The position numbers and the translations under genes were made by a program. Positions 54,901 through 64,000 of a stretch of DNA of 64,000 nucleotides are shown here, piece after piece (within the stretch, counting starts at the first letter, position 1; every line of letters begins with the position of its first letter). The notes beneath the pieces are model-generated. The model had not been told where the DNA came from and ran no database searches. It was given only the letters and a program-made list of their open reading frames with translations. Origin of the DNA: Prinia subflava (lineage: Eukaryota > Chordata > Aves > Passeriformes > Cisticolidae); NCBI RefSeq assembly GCF_021018805.1, contig NC_086283.1, positions 60,165,803-60,229,802 of the forward strand, read 5' to 3'.

Positions 54901-57900
54901 AGTAGAAGAGTACTTGAATTAGTGATATACTGTTGCTCACATGCTTGATATCCTGTGACATTTCAGGATGAGGAACAATTTTAAAAGGCACTGTCAGAAG
55001 AAAGTAATTCTATCCCGAAGTGTGGATTTTAAAAGCTGTTTGCTGCAGTTCTTTTTGGTTAATGCAAGTGCTGTGCACTTGAACAAATTGCACTGAAGGA
55101 GTTAGAATCTAGGTCTTAGGTTTCTATAGGATTAAATTTTATTACAGGCTGATAGGAACATTTACAGATATGTATTACATTCTCTAATGCCTTGCATTCC
55201 TTAACAGATGGCAAGAAATAGAAGAGGAACTAGGAATATCTTGTCCTTGAGTTCAGAGTCATTCTGGAGATCTTGCTATTATACCTTCTGTTGCCATTAT
55301 ACTTTCTGTTGATACGATTCTGATCAATATTGTAAGGGCACTTAGATGTCATTTAATGGTATTACTAGAAGAAATTTTCTGTATTTTTTTGTGGAAATCG
55401 ATTTTCGTGGTTTTCATAAGGTAATTTAAATAGATGGATTGGAAAAGCAGTTTTAAACTCTCATAAATTATTAACGTTTTCTCTGTAGGCTTTATGCTTC
55501 TGTACTTTGCTGTCTTACAGAAGTGGATATAAGCTAGGCAATAACACATAATGTTCTGTATTCTTTCATGATGTCTCACTGGCTTTTCTAGTCTGAGTTG
55601 AAATTTTTATATATACATATTAGGTGCTTGGAACTTGTTCAGCAACCAAAATGTGTTGGGAGAAACATTATGTAATTGATGTGTTTGTTATGTTGTACTT
55701 GCACTTTTACCTTTTCTCTTTTTCCATCTTACTCCCATCCCATTTTCCATCAGGCTCTGCACTGCTTTTACACCAGTCATCCTCCAAAGCATTTTAGAAA
55801 GATCACTCATGAGAAACAAAGTTTCTTTGGCTTGATTTTTAAGAAAGAAATTAAAGAAACCTTTTTTCCTTTCCCCCCCCCCTCCTTTTCCACTCGCCCT
55901 TAATATTTAAATCAGCAAGTTATTCCCTTCTTTTTGACAGTGACTTGAGACTTCAAACAATTGTCACCATGGTCTGAACAGTTGAAGAATTTAGACTTGG
56001 TCTCCTTCCCTTGAGTTTTCTAGATAAGTACAGTCAGACCCTGAATAAGTTTGACTTCTGTCAAAGTCCTTTCTCACAATTTTTTCCAAAATAAACACTG
56101 TTTTTCACATGTTCTTTTTTTCAGCAGAACCTCTCTGTGACAATGAGCAGCCTGCATTTCTGAGCTAGGCTTAAGATAAAATAGCCAGACTAATGGCCAG
56201 AAGATGAGTCCCCTGTGTTTCAAACCTGGATTGTTAAGGGTGTTGGATGCCTATGCTGAGTGTCCAAAGCAGTTTGTTCACCATCTTGGAGCTAAAGGAG
56301 GTGTCTTCTCTGTCTGATTTCAGGGGTAATTCTTCTCCCTTGGGTGGCTGCATGGTGCTTGAGGCTGTGGCAGGGGTAGGGCACTTAAAGATGTCACTAG
56401 AAACCTGAAGACAGGTTGGCATGTGCAGGAAAGCTTGCCTGAAGAAATCCCACCCAGGCTTTTCAGTACTCCTCGCAGCTGTAGTATCTGGGTTAGTTTG
56501 TGCTCACATAGCCATTTCTTATCAGCTTCCTGCACATTAATTCATTGGGCAGGATGAATTTTGTGCAAATGACCTTCTCCCAGCAAACTTCTTGGAGCAG
56601 CTAGAGTGAGAAGACAGCTCTGGCTCTTTACCTCCCCAATAACTGAGTCTAGGTAACTTGTTTGTTACTGTACAGTGAGGTTTGTTTCTTCTTTCTCTTG
56701 AAGAAGTAGCAGCACGAGTAGGGATGAGCCCTAAACTTAATCTAGGATAGTTTAATTAAAGCTTCTTAGGCTTTCCAGGATAGTTTCCCCCCCACCAAGG
56801 ATATATATTTATTTTGCAAACATACATTATATGACTAGAGTATCCTCATTAAAAAAAAAAAAAAAAAAAAAAAAGTTAGCCAGCTATGAACTTTGTGTCA
56901 GAGATGGAGGGCTGCAGAGAACGAAATTTCAGCTTGGGCTGGTAGATATAGGATATGGACCTAAAAAGGATGGTTTAGCTGTATTTTTAAATCCCCAACT
57001 TGTACATAAAGTTAAAACTTGAAGCTTTCGGAGGCAATGCTGTTATATATCGTATTGGAGATACTGATATGAAGTCTTTTCTGTAGGCTGCCTGTCAGCC
57101 CAGCTTCATGCGGAGCCTGGGATCTGAATGGGCAGTTTCCTGGTCAGTCAGAGACCAAGGATTCCTCCAGACAATATGGTCTGCTGGGACAGAGAGCTGG
57201 TGATTCAGTGGTCAGCTGCTGCACTATCCTGTTCATGTTTGGTAATGCAAGCGTATTTCGTACCTCTCTGTGTCCTTGTTTATCTCCCAAAGTTTAATTC
57301 TGAGGAGCTCTGAAGGAACCACATGCTTTGCAGTTTGGAGGTTACTGATTTTTCTTGATTAAACTTCCAGCATTGTTCTTTTCTCCTTGTGTTGCATCTG
57401 GCAAAACTTTAGCTCACTTCTTTCATTGTTCACACTTGAATTACAGGATTGTTTGATGTAACTGTCCCCATACTTTCTGAGGCAGAAAATTATTGTGGGA
57501 ATTGGATATTTACAACTGGAAGCAACCCTTTGGGTCATCAAATTGTGTTCACAGAATTTGCAGTCTGATTTGCTGCAAATATAGCAGTTTTCCTTTCTCA
57601 GGAAAACCTCAATATACAAGGAGAAAACTCCTGATGAATAACCTTGAAGGATTTTTTACCAGTATATCTGAGAGAAAAAGCTGCTATCTGTGACTACATG
57701 TATCTGAAGTCATTGTTTCCAAACTTTTACTGGGAGTGATATTTGAAACTTAAATAATAGTTTGTCAGCTTTTACTAGAAGTACAACCGCAAGATAAACT
57801 TGATGTGTTCATTATAGCAAGAAGGGCATGTGAAATGCATAATACTAAATACCTGAATCATGGAAAACTTTTGTGGAACTCATTTGTATTCTAGGTCTTC

Positions 57901-58887
57901 AAACATTATGTTCCTTCCTTCTAGTGAATGTCCCTTTAGCAAAGCTGTACATCTTCTAGGAAGAGTAGTCTCTAGAACAGGTATGAAGCTTAAGTATGTT
58001 TCTTAATCTTTACTTTGCTTCTTTTCATCTGTTGTTGCTTTGGTACTATCACTTTCCATCTTCATTATTAATCACTAAGCAAGAAAAAAACCAATTTAAG
58101 GTAAGTGAATAATAAGAAACACATTTGGCACAACTGTTGGTACAGACAGCTCTTGCAATAGAAAATTGTAGTGTATCATTTTCAACCTACAGTCAAGAGG
58201 AACCTCAGCCTGGATGTACTTCAGGAGGTGGATCTCTGTACCATTCAGACTTCGAAGCTTTGGATAAGGCAGGGGGAGACCAATCAAACCCTTCATCCTG
58301 ATCAGCCAGTGGCCAGGCTGTATTCAGAGAGGAAGTGAAAGGCACTGAGCTGTGGCAGCACTGAGATGTTAAAAATTGTCTTGTGTATGTCTTTAGGGTA
58401 TTTTGTTCACCTGTGCATTAATTACTCTTTAATTGTCCTTGATTCAATTAAGAATGCTTAGAAGAACAACTGCCATTACAGGTAGGTCCCAAAGGAAGCC
58501 TTTGGATTTGTGTTGTTGTGAATCATCAAGAAGCTAATCAGCACTTAAAAATATATACAATACATATCGATTCCCAAAAATTTGAAAAACAGTTACATAA
58601 AAGTATTTAAAATATATTTTTAGGTATTTTTTTAAAGGAGGTTTTATATGTCTATTTATTCTTGTGCTTAGTTAAGTATATACAACATATACTGCTGTGT
58701 TGTTGCAAGATAAAGCATTTTCTGTGAATTTTAACTGACACTTTGGAAGCTGAAATTGATGATGTCTTATGCATTCTTTGCTGGCAGGTTCCAGTTGCAC
58801 ACTGTTTTGGGCCTCCAGGACATTACAAAAGAAAGTTTTGCACTGTGTGCAGGAAGTCCTTGGAGTCACCTGCCTTTCGATGTGAAG
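24673..58887 (+). CDS. DGKQ: Diacylglycerol kinase theta, 5' part (exons 1-3; 3' part outside window)
   Basis: Coding sequence is the join of 24673-24910, 49115-49194 and 58788-58887, 139 codons plus one base. Family knowledge: DGK theta is a type V diacylglycerol kinase that phosphorylates diacylglycerol to phosphatidic acid; it has three C1 domains, a Ras-associating/PH-like region and a C-terminal catalytic domain, about 940 residues in mammals. Seen here: C1-1 with ligands H50, C63, C66, C78, C81, H86, C89, C97, and the start of C1-2 with H111, C124, C127, C138. The stretches TLTKPTFCHYC, CNFMSHEKCLK and VPVAHCFGP are what I recognise as DGK theta rather than another DGK. C1-3 and the catalytic domain are not in the window. 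Introns of 24,204 and 9,593 bp make this locus much longer than the compact mammalian gene as I recall it. Identity is secure; the exact transcription start is not visible. Confidence 0.95.
24700..24747 (+). repeat. Perfect (GGC)16 repeat encoding 16 glycines in DGKQ exon 1
   Basis: Sixteen uninterrupted GGC codons run from 24700 to 24747, starting nine codons after the initiator ATG, and are followed by AGC AGC. No synonymous interruption is present, so the tract is a microsatellite as well as a glycine run and is likely to vary in length between individuals. It is also hard to sequence, so the assembled length may be wrong. Confidence 0.97.
24985..25665 (-). mobile_element. Possible degenerate LTR at the start of DGKQ intron 1
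   Basis: At 24985 the very GC-rich island switches within a few bases to AT-rich, AATAAT-like sequence (to about 25310), followed by a GC-balanced stretch to about 25665. On the minus strand the block ends CCCTCA (a CA end) and contains a TTTAAAAGG TATA-like site near 25530. The organisation resembles avian LTRs with an AT-rich 3' part, but I see no confident opposite end or target duplication. It could instead be an unrelated low-complexity region. Confidence 0.35.
25666..26290. other. DGKQ intron 1, nothing recognised
   Basis: Unremarkable intronic sequence. A short A-rich, C-interrupted run occurs at about 25695-25750. Confidence 0.5.
26296..26404. repeat. 9-bp tandem array (T8C)n
   Basis: C residues fall at exactly 9-base intervals from 26309 to 26390 with T8 between them, then one 8-base step to 26398, flanked by longer T runs. 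About ten units. On the opposite strand it is (GA8)n. It may have grown from a homopolymer tail, since the left end is a 13-T run. Confidence 0.95.
26405..35914. other. DGKQ intron 1, central part, no gene recognised
   Basis: About 9.5 kb of AT-rich sequence without a recognisable exon, RNA gene or repeat family. A 21-T homopolymer is at 31308-31328. 35410-35500 contains several short repeats of a TGTAGACTACAG/TACAGTAATG type. Open frames are short and lack features. Confidence 0.5.
35915..36652 (+). mobile_element. CR1 LINE 3' fragment, plus strand
   Basis: Covers the end of CR1 ORF2 and the 3' UTR: recognisable stretches are CAATCCCAGACAAGAGTACA, GTGTGGCGAGCAGGTCAAGG, CACAAGAAACACATGGACCT, GGGGTTGTTCAGCCTGGAGA and the 3' end AACCATTCTATGATTCTAT. 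It is 5'-truncated, as is usual for CR1, and a broken but long open frame survives (35844-36506). It lies in DGKQ intron 1 in the sense orientation. Confidence 0.9.
36653..38064. other. DGKQ intron 1 between two CR1 pieces, nothing recognised
   Basis: Open frames near 37353-37720 have no domain and no convincing splice sites. A short TTA repeat sits at 37919-37933. Confidence 0.5.
38065..38745 (-). mobile_element. CR1 LINE 3' fragment, minus strand
   Basis: The left end, AGAATCACAGAACAGTTTGG GTTGGAAG, is the reverse complement of the CR1 3' terminus. It continues through the 3' UTR and ORF2 end (TTGCTCAAAGCCCTCTTCAA, CTGGACAACCTGTGCCAGTG, CCTGCTGGCCATGCTTTCTC) to about 38745. The 5' end is truncated. 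It is inserted antisense to DGKQ. Confidence 0.9.
38746..49114. other. DGKQ intron 1, distal part, no gene recognised
   Basis: About 10.4 kb. Small tandem duplications occur at 42329-42373 (a 22-23-bp unit around CTGGACTTCTCGTGTAC, two copies) and 45687-45720 (an 18-bp unit around GCTCTATGCCTGACCA, two copies). 46072-46105 is C-rich. 44230-44640 is G+C-elevated with some CpGs. A TATAAAT with GC-rich 5' flank is at 45254. None is enough to call a gene or promoter. Confidence 0.5.
49115..49194 (+). CDS. DGKQ: DGKQ exon 2: second half of C1-1
   Basis: The acceptor is a pyrimidine-rich stretch ending tttatttccacag (AG at 49113-49114) and the donor is AAGG|GTGAGT (GT at 49195-49196). The exon is 80 nt. 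It supplies two bases completing V80 and then 26 codons, CNFMSHEKC through SLVR, ending in phase 0. It carries the zinc ligands C81, H86, C89 and C97 of the first C1 domain and the linker to the second. An open frame runs across both splice sites, but the flanking translation has no C1 character. The match to DGK theta in other vertebrates is strong over the whole exon. Confidence 0.95.
49195..50315. other. DGKQ intron 2, proximal part, nothing recognised
   Basis: Follows the GTGAGT donor of exon 2. Short open frames have no resemblance to known proteins. Confidence 0.5.
50316..50478. repeat. 16-bp polypyrimidine minisatellite with two unit types
   Basis: Starting at 50321 there are four units of CTTTTTCTCTTTCTTG (the third with CTG for CTC), one 14-bp unit at 50385-50398, then from 50399 four units of CCTTTTCTCTTTTTTG and a partial one. 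The array is nearly pure pyrimidine except for one G per unit. All three plus-strand frames are open across it because of composition, so those open frames are not genes. Confidence 0.95.
50479..52599. other. DGKQ intron 2, nothing recognised
   Basis: Ordinary intronic sequence; short open frames only. Confidence 0.5.
52600..52896 (+). mobile_element. CR1 LINE 3' end fragment, plus strand
   Basis: About 300 bp of the CR1 3' end: GGGGTAATGGTTAAAAACTA, CCCTGGAAGTCTTCATGACC, GCTCTGAGCAACCTGATCTA, GACCTTTTAAAGGTTCCCTT, ending CCAAGCTGTTCTGTGACTGT GATTT, a mutated form of the usual tail. Strongly 5'-truncated. Lies in DGKQ intron 2. Confidence 0.9.
52897..58787. other. DGKQ intron 2, distal part, no gene recognised
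   Basis: About 5.9 kb. Contains a C-run at 55875-55884 and a 24-A run at 56851-56874; no AATAAA or recognisable retrogene body precedes the A-run. The stretch just before exon 3 is AT-rich. Confidence 0.5.
56851..56874. repeat. Poly(A)24 homopolymer
   Basis: Twenty-four consecutive A residues. It could be the remains of a retroposed tail, but the upstream sequence matches nothing I recognise and no flanking direct repeat was seen. Confidence 0.9.
58788..58887 (+). CDS. DGKQ: DGKQ exon 3: start of C1-2
   Basis: The acceptor is ttctttgctggcag (AG at 58786-58787) and the donor is GAAG|GTAACT (GT at 58888-58889). The 100-nt exon encodes 33 codons, VPVAHCFGPPGHYKRKFC to SPAFRCE, and leaves phase 1 for exon 4. 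It begins the second C1 domain: H111, twelve residues, C124-TV-C127, then C138. The rest of C1-2 must come from exon 4, which I could not find before 64000, so intron 3 is longer than about 5.1 kb. The frame stays open into intron 3 as far as 59141; a retained intron would end the protein there. Confidence 0.95.
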
Positions 58888-59649
58888 GTAACTCAAACCC
58901 TCCTTGTGGAGCCATCTGTGTGTCACCCAGTAACCTACAGTTTCCTTACACTGCGTACCTCGAGCGCGTGAGAAATTTTTGGTTTATTTGTTATCCATTC
59001 ATTGGTCGTGGGAAGGTGTACTTCAAAATAAGGGGTAATAAATCAACCACCTTGGGTGAACTGCAAACTTTGTCAAACCCGTATGCTCTTTTCATCTTTC
59101 CTCCAATTTACTTTGAGCAAGTCTATGGTGGTATGAAATGAGTCCTGCCTGAGATGCACAAAGAATGAGGAGCTAACATGGCAAAAGAAAGACTTGTCCT
59201 GTTGGGATAATTTATTTCTGTTTCCAGTGGAAACTTTTGATACAGAGAATCATCAGGTATTCATATTTCTAGAAAAGAATGTAGAATTTGCTGTGTTACT
59301 AGTCTCAGATATCGGTTACTTGTAATGAGGATGAGGTACCTTCAATGGAAAGATATTTGAAAATATTATTTGTCAAAACAGTACTGCTCTGAGTGTTCTG
59401 ACATGGATTGTCTGAAAAAACAGTAATTAAAGAAATCACCCAAATACCAGATTTTTTATCTGAAATACATGTTGGCATGAGTACATGACTGATTTTGATG
59501 TAGGACAGCTCTTCAAGTCTCCCTTGTCTTAAATGTCTGATAGTTGTTCAGCTGAGTTGTGAGGTTAAATGGAATTTACTGTTTTATAGGAATATTACCT
59601 CTGAACTATTAAAAAAAAAAGTCTAGTGAATGAAGAACCAGTTCTTCAG
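58888..59649. other. DGKQ intron 3, proximal part
   Basis: Follows the donor of exon 3. The exon 3 frame remains open to 59141, but the translation loses C1 character at once. Nothing else recognised. Confidence 0.5.
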
Positions 59650-60115
59650 TGTAGCAACGTGGCAGGATGGAGAAATGCTGCTACCTTCTGGAAGGGTCTC
59701 CTTCAGAAGCTGCTCAGAGCAGGCCACTGGAACAGCCATTTTGGGTCCATGCACACACACGCCACAGAGAGCTCAGCTGCGGAAGGACAGGAAGGGCCTT
59801 CTGTATAATATGTTCCAGCAGGAGTTTATTCCAGCATGCTGAAGGGATCAGGGACAAAAGACCCAGACCAGGTGGTGCTCAGAGGTTAAGCAAGGGGACA
59901 ATGGCCAATGATCCAAGGGCAGAGGGGTGGTACAAGGGGCAGCAACCTATAGAGAGGGGTATGAAGGATGAACAGTTGGGGTGGGCAGTGGGGTAGCAAT
60001 CCAAGGTAGATTGGCTGTAGTTCTGCAGGGCACTATGGGGAAAGTCCTCTCTTTCAGTCTAGGCAGGGCAGACTGGGCCTGGAAGTTTCCCTGAGGAGAT
60101 TTTAGGGCTCCCACA
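59650..60115 (-). mobile_element. Endogenous retrovirus LTR (3' LTR with adjacent polypurine tract)
   Basis: On the minus strand the block starts TGTGGGAG (60115) and ends GCTACA (59650), TG...CA, 466 bp. A polyadenylation signal AATAAA lies at 59830-59825 on that strand and a weak TATA-like TCTATAGG upstream at about 59950. Directly before its 5' end, on the minus strand, is a purine-rich tract AGAAAAAACAGGGGAGC, the arrangement of a retroviral polypurine tract next to a 3' LTR. This implies that some internal proviral sequence lies to the right (from 60116). The family was not identified. Confidence 0.6.
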
Positions 60116-61878
60116 GCTCCCCTGTTTTTTCTTACTATGAAGACTTCCTTAATGGATTTTTGCAGACACTTAACTAAGCAGGGAAACATTAGTAAAACCA
60201 TAAAACTCACATTACAACTCACAAAATTCCTTTAACAAAGGATGAAACCCTTGCCAGCCCCCTTGTCCGAAAAGTTTATTGATCTAATTTGAGTTCTTCT
60301 CAACTTTTAAGTCCTTTACTTGCTCCCTTAACTTCTGAATGTTTGTTTGGATAGATGTTGAGTGTGAAGAAAGGTTGAAGTAGCATATCTTTTTAAAGTC
60401 CTGGCAGCCATGTCTATGGGCAGGCAGTAAATGTCTGTTAGGGTTTAGCAGTGTTGCATGCTTGATTATATTAACATTTGTTAACAGCTCACTCAGTGTT
60501 TAGGACGTAGCATTGGTTTGCTACTCAGCTAGCACTTCAAATTCTCTTAGCATTTTTTTAAGTTTTTGCAGCAGCAACCTCAGGGGCTAATACTGAGGTT
60601 ACTATTCTCCTTCTTCCACCCCAAAAGTTAATTTTGTTTTTGCAGCAGATTGAAATTGATGGACAGTCTTCTGTGCTTAATATTTCAGTAACAAATTATG
60701 GCAATGTCAGGTGCTAGCAGAGCAGGCTTCCCCAGCTATATGGTGTTTCGGCCATGGATTTGTTTATTTGCTGGTGGGGATTAAGATTTCAAAGAGGCTG
60801 CATGGGGTGAGCAGGGTTCCCTCAGACGTCATCTTTTGGAGAACAACCTGTAAATGAAATACATCTACAAGAAAAAAATAGATTGTGATGGGCTGTAAGA
60901 TTTAGTAAAGACTGAGTATTCACAATTTTCAGTTTCACAGATTTGTTACGCCAGAAGTACATAGAGTGACAAAATAGTATGTAGTTACTCTAGTGCTGCA
61001 TCTCCTTTTAGTAAGGCAGTTAGAGGCTTTTACATCTCTGCTTCTGGATGTCTTTAAAGACTTATTATTCTTAAGAAGACAAAATTACTTGGATCTTACA
61101 ACTACCCTTATAAAAAGGAGACACAGTCGTGCTGTTAGAAAATAACAGAGAATTTTGAAAACTGAAAGTATCCTTAAAAACTCACAAAAACTAGCTATAA
61201 AAGAAGCTTTGCCTTTTTTTTTTTTTTAGATGACTTGCATGTGTTTGAACAGTTGAACATTATGTCTCTTTACATTAAACTTACACATATAGAGCATTAT
61301 GTTTAGGCATTATAATTGTTTTTGTTTTAGACATACAGATACTTGACTGAAATCTAGAAACAGCAAGTAACTTTAACAGGTTTATCACCAACCAAAATTG
61401 CTGTTTTGCTAAAGATAATGTCTTATTTAATATGATTTTTCTAGGTGTATGTGTAGGGGAAGCAATCCTCTTTAGTCAGGGCATTTAGACATAGAATGAC
61501 ATGGACATAGACATGGTGCAGCATTTCTGTTTCTGCTTTTATCTGTTGAGTTGCATAATGGAGCCAAACTGTTCTTCTGACTAGGGAATATGTCATTTAG
61601 TGTAGTCACCATGTGACTGGGACAGTTTGGTAGGATGTTCAGTGAGCTACATATATCACAAGGAATTTTCTAGTGATCTGTCTTATTAAGACTCAGAACC
61701 TGTGTGCCATGAGCTAGGCATAAGCAAACATAGAAATTTGAAAAGAAAATCGTTATCACTGGTTATGCCTCTTAACTATTGCAAACCGCTTTAGTTTAGT
61801 GATTCCATTTAGTTAAAGCTTTCTACATTTTGCTTTCGTATTCTCTCTTAATTCTACTGCATTTGCATTGTATCCATT
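60116..61878. other. Possible degraded proviral internal sequence, then intron 3
   Basis: If the LTR at 59650-60115 is a 3' LTR, the adjoining bases on the minus strand are the end of a provirus. Translation there is broken by stops and no gene can be assigned. No second LTR matching the first was found up to 61878. A 16-T run is at about 61214-61229. The rest is unremarkable DGKQ intron 3. Confidence 0.35.
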
Positions 61879-62461
61879 TGTTGTGGTTTAACCCCAGACA
61901 GCAGCCAAGCACCACACACATCACTTGGTCCTTGCCCCACCAGTGGGATCAGGGAGAGAACTGGAAGGGTAAAAGCTAGAAAACTCATGGGTTGAGATAA
62001 AGACAGTATAATATGGAAAGCAAAAGCCACACACACACAAGCAGAGAAAAACAAAGTCATCCCCAGCTTCCCACAGGCAGACAGGTGTTTCACATCTCAA
62101 GGACAGCAGGGCCCCTTCGTGCCTCACAGTGACTTGGGAGGACTGCCATCATTCCAAATGTCTTCCCCTTCTTGTGCCCAGCTTTAAACACTACGCAGGA
62201 TGTCAAATAGTATGGAATATCCCTTTGGCCCGTTTGGGTCACCTGTCCTGACTTTGTTTCTCCTCTCAACCTCCCCCAACTTCCTCCCCAGCACGGCAGT
62301 ATGGAAAGCAGAAAAGGCCTTGGCTCTGTGTAATCCTTGCTCAAGAATAACTAAAACATCTCTATATTATCAACCCTGTGTGCAGCACAAATCCAAAACA
62401 CCAAAGCCCCATTTTAGCCACTGTGAAGAAAATTCACTCTATCCCAGACAAAACCAGCACA
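61879..62461 (-). mobile_element. ERVL-type solo LTR, minus strand
   Basis: Read on the plus strand it begins TGTTGTGGTTTAACCCCAG and ends AAACCAGCACA, about 583 bp. This is the reverse complement of an LTR that I recognise as widespread in bird genomes and usually assigned to ERVL: it starts TGTGCTGGTTTTG, has the GATATTCCATACTATTTGAC segment, and closes with CTGTCTTTATCTCAACCCAT and GGGGTTAAACCACAACA. The TATA region is degenerate (TTTAAAGCTGGGC). No internal sequence and no clear target duplication were seen. It lies antisense in DGKQ intron 3. Confidence 0.75.
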
Positions 62462-64000
62462 GAAGTGCAAAGGAATATTTTTTCAGATGTTTCTATTTAA
62501 GCATTCGTAAACATGAAACACATGAAATTGCATTCTGTAGTTAGATATTACAGATGCACAGAACTTTTTTGTGGTTCATTGAAGGTTCTGAATTGTTTTC
62601 GTCACATGGATTTGACAGTTTTACTATTTTGTGTGGTGTAACTTGTTTGGTAGCTCTTTTTCTGAATACTCATAAGTCTACAATTTGTTTCTCTGCTGAT
62701 TCTTCTAAATGTATCTTCAAAAGGGCAGCTGAAGTTCATAAAATGCACAAGATTCTTCCCTTATTCTTCAAAAATGCTTGTGAAATTTGTTTTAGAAGTC
62801 TAGTTTTTTAAGTCTAGTGTTTTAAGCTGTAGAACTCTTAAACCCAGATGGAGATACTGAACTTTCTTCCTTTTTTTTGTTTATTTTTAATAACTTAGCT
62901 TAATACTACAAATCTAGTCTTGTTTATGATGTTCATGTCTGATACTAAAATTAAGAACTGGACTCTTTACCATAATTAGGATAAAAAAGATGGTTAAGAT
63001 GGAGTTACCTTTTCTAAACAAATGATTGACATCATTAAATGTACTTGTAAAATAATTTTAATCGCTTGTTTTGCAGTGCTTATATCTTAAAATAGAATAA
63101 GCTTTCTTGAAAAGAAATAAAAGGTTTTACCCACAAAAATGTTGTGGTGCACAGGAGGGAACCTGTTCTCAGAAATGAACATGCACGTGTATTTATCCAT
63201 GGTAAAATAAATACCTACATATCATTGGTATAAGTGACAATATATTGACTCCAAATTCTGCTGACAGTTACTGATTGCTTTGGATAGCTATTTTTGCTAC
63301 TAGATTTCACTGGTGTCAGTTGAACCTGGACTCATGACAGTGAGAGTTGCTCTTTCTTTCATTTCTGAAAAGAAGGGATAGAAAATAAAAAAAATAAATT
63401 TAAATAATACTTTTTTTTGGTGATGAATTCATTTACAAAAGTTTCTTATTAAGCATTGACCAGGAGAAGTAGATTTACTAGAGAAGGAGGCAGTAAATAT
63501 TTTAAAGGCTCTTCTCACAAGTTTATGTATCTGAAATTAATCAGGTTGGGTTTTTTAGCAATCATGGAGAACTAGGTTGAACAGAAGATCATCATTCTAT
63601 TATAAGTAAAGAACTATGCAGATTATGGAATGGCTGATAAAGATGAAATTTCTTTTTGTAGGACCTCTAATTTGATCTTTATGTTCAAAAACATAGTCTT
63701 TCCTACACCAGGATAGCCATCTTAAGGGATTAACCCCTGTGACACTCCCGCCATTTATGTGAACATATTTCTTACCAGTTCTGGGCTAGGGTTGGTGCTA
63801 GAAGCAGCAGATGTAAATTAAACCTAGGGTAAAACCCCCTCTGTGTTCTTACAAAGTATAGCAAAGGGCAACGCCTGCCTATTTTGGCAGAATTAACCAT
63901 AAAACCCCCAATGCTTCTGTAAATTCCTTGAAGCTGTAATTTCATCTATGGACACTTTTAACATGAGCAAGAGTATGACTCAAAGCATCTCATTTGCCTG
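62462..64000. other. DGKQ intron 3, distal part, no exon recognised
   Basis: AT-rich intronic sequence to the window end. I looked for exon 4 (the rest of C1-2, a phase-1 start with a CxxC/HxxC pattern) and did not find it. Confidence 0.5.

Noticed and set aside
56831..56874. Poly(A)24 as a possible processed pseudogene tail
   Set aside because: No polyadenylation signal, no recognisable coding body upstream and no flanking direct repeat seen.
1..64000. CRISPR array, operon, prophage, toxin or other microbial system
   Set aside because: The sequence is vertebrate nuclear DNA. No regularly spaced identical repeats with unique spacers and no tightly packed genes are present.

Overview
The window is vertebrate nuclear DNA, almost certainly from a bird. 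The evidence is spliced exons with GT/AG borders, CpG-island promoters, several CR1 LINE fragments ending in the typical ATTCTATGAT-like tail, and solo LTRs of avian endogenous-retrovirus type. No bacterial-style operon, CRISPR array, rRNA or tRNA gene was seen.

The one gene identified with confidence is the 5' part of DGKQ (diacylglycerol kinase theta) on the + strand. Exon 1 (24673-24910) lies in a GC-rich CpG island and encodes a 16-glycine tract plus the start of the first C1 zinc domain. Exon 2 (49115-49194) completes that domain. Exon 3 (58788-58887) starts the second one. Splice phases agree at both junctions (phase 1, then phase 0), giving 139 whole codons. The rest of the gene (end of C1-2, C1-3, Ras-associating/PH-like region and catalytic domain) lies beyond position 64000. 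Introns 1 (24.2 kb) and 2 (9.6 kb) are large.

Layout: 1-7.1 kb has no recognisable exon. 7.1-7.9 kb is a second CpG island with splice-donor matches pointing both ways, so it is probably a divergent promoter of unidentified gene(s). 8-19.8 kb is intergenic with no confident gene. 19.8-23.3 kb is a three-layer transposon nest: a minus-strand CR1 split by a plus-strand CR1, which is itself split by a 581-bp solo LTR. 24.2-24.47 kb is a CR1 fragment that runs into the DGKQ promoter island. 24.67-64 kb is DGKQ exons 1-3 and introns, carrying further CR1 pieces (35.9, 38.1 and 52.6 kb), two pyrimidine tandem arrays (26.3 and 50.3 kb), an LTR with an adjacent polypurine tract (59.65-60.1 kb), an ERVL-type LTR (61.9-62.5 kb) and a possible LTR just inside intron 1 (25.0-25.7 kb).

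I found no novel multi-gene system. The points most worth a second look are the divergent CpG island of unknown genes, the pure GGC repeat in the DGKQ coding exon, the CR1-derived sequence inside its promoter, and the nested transposons.
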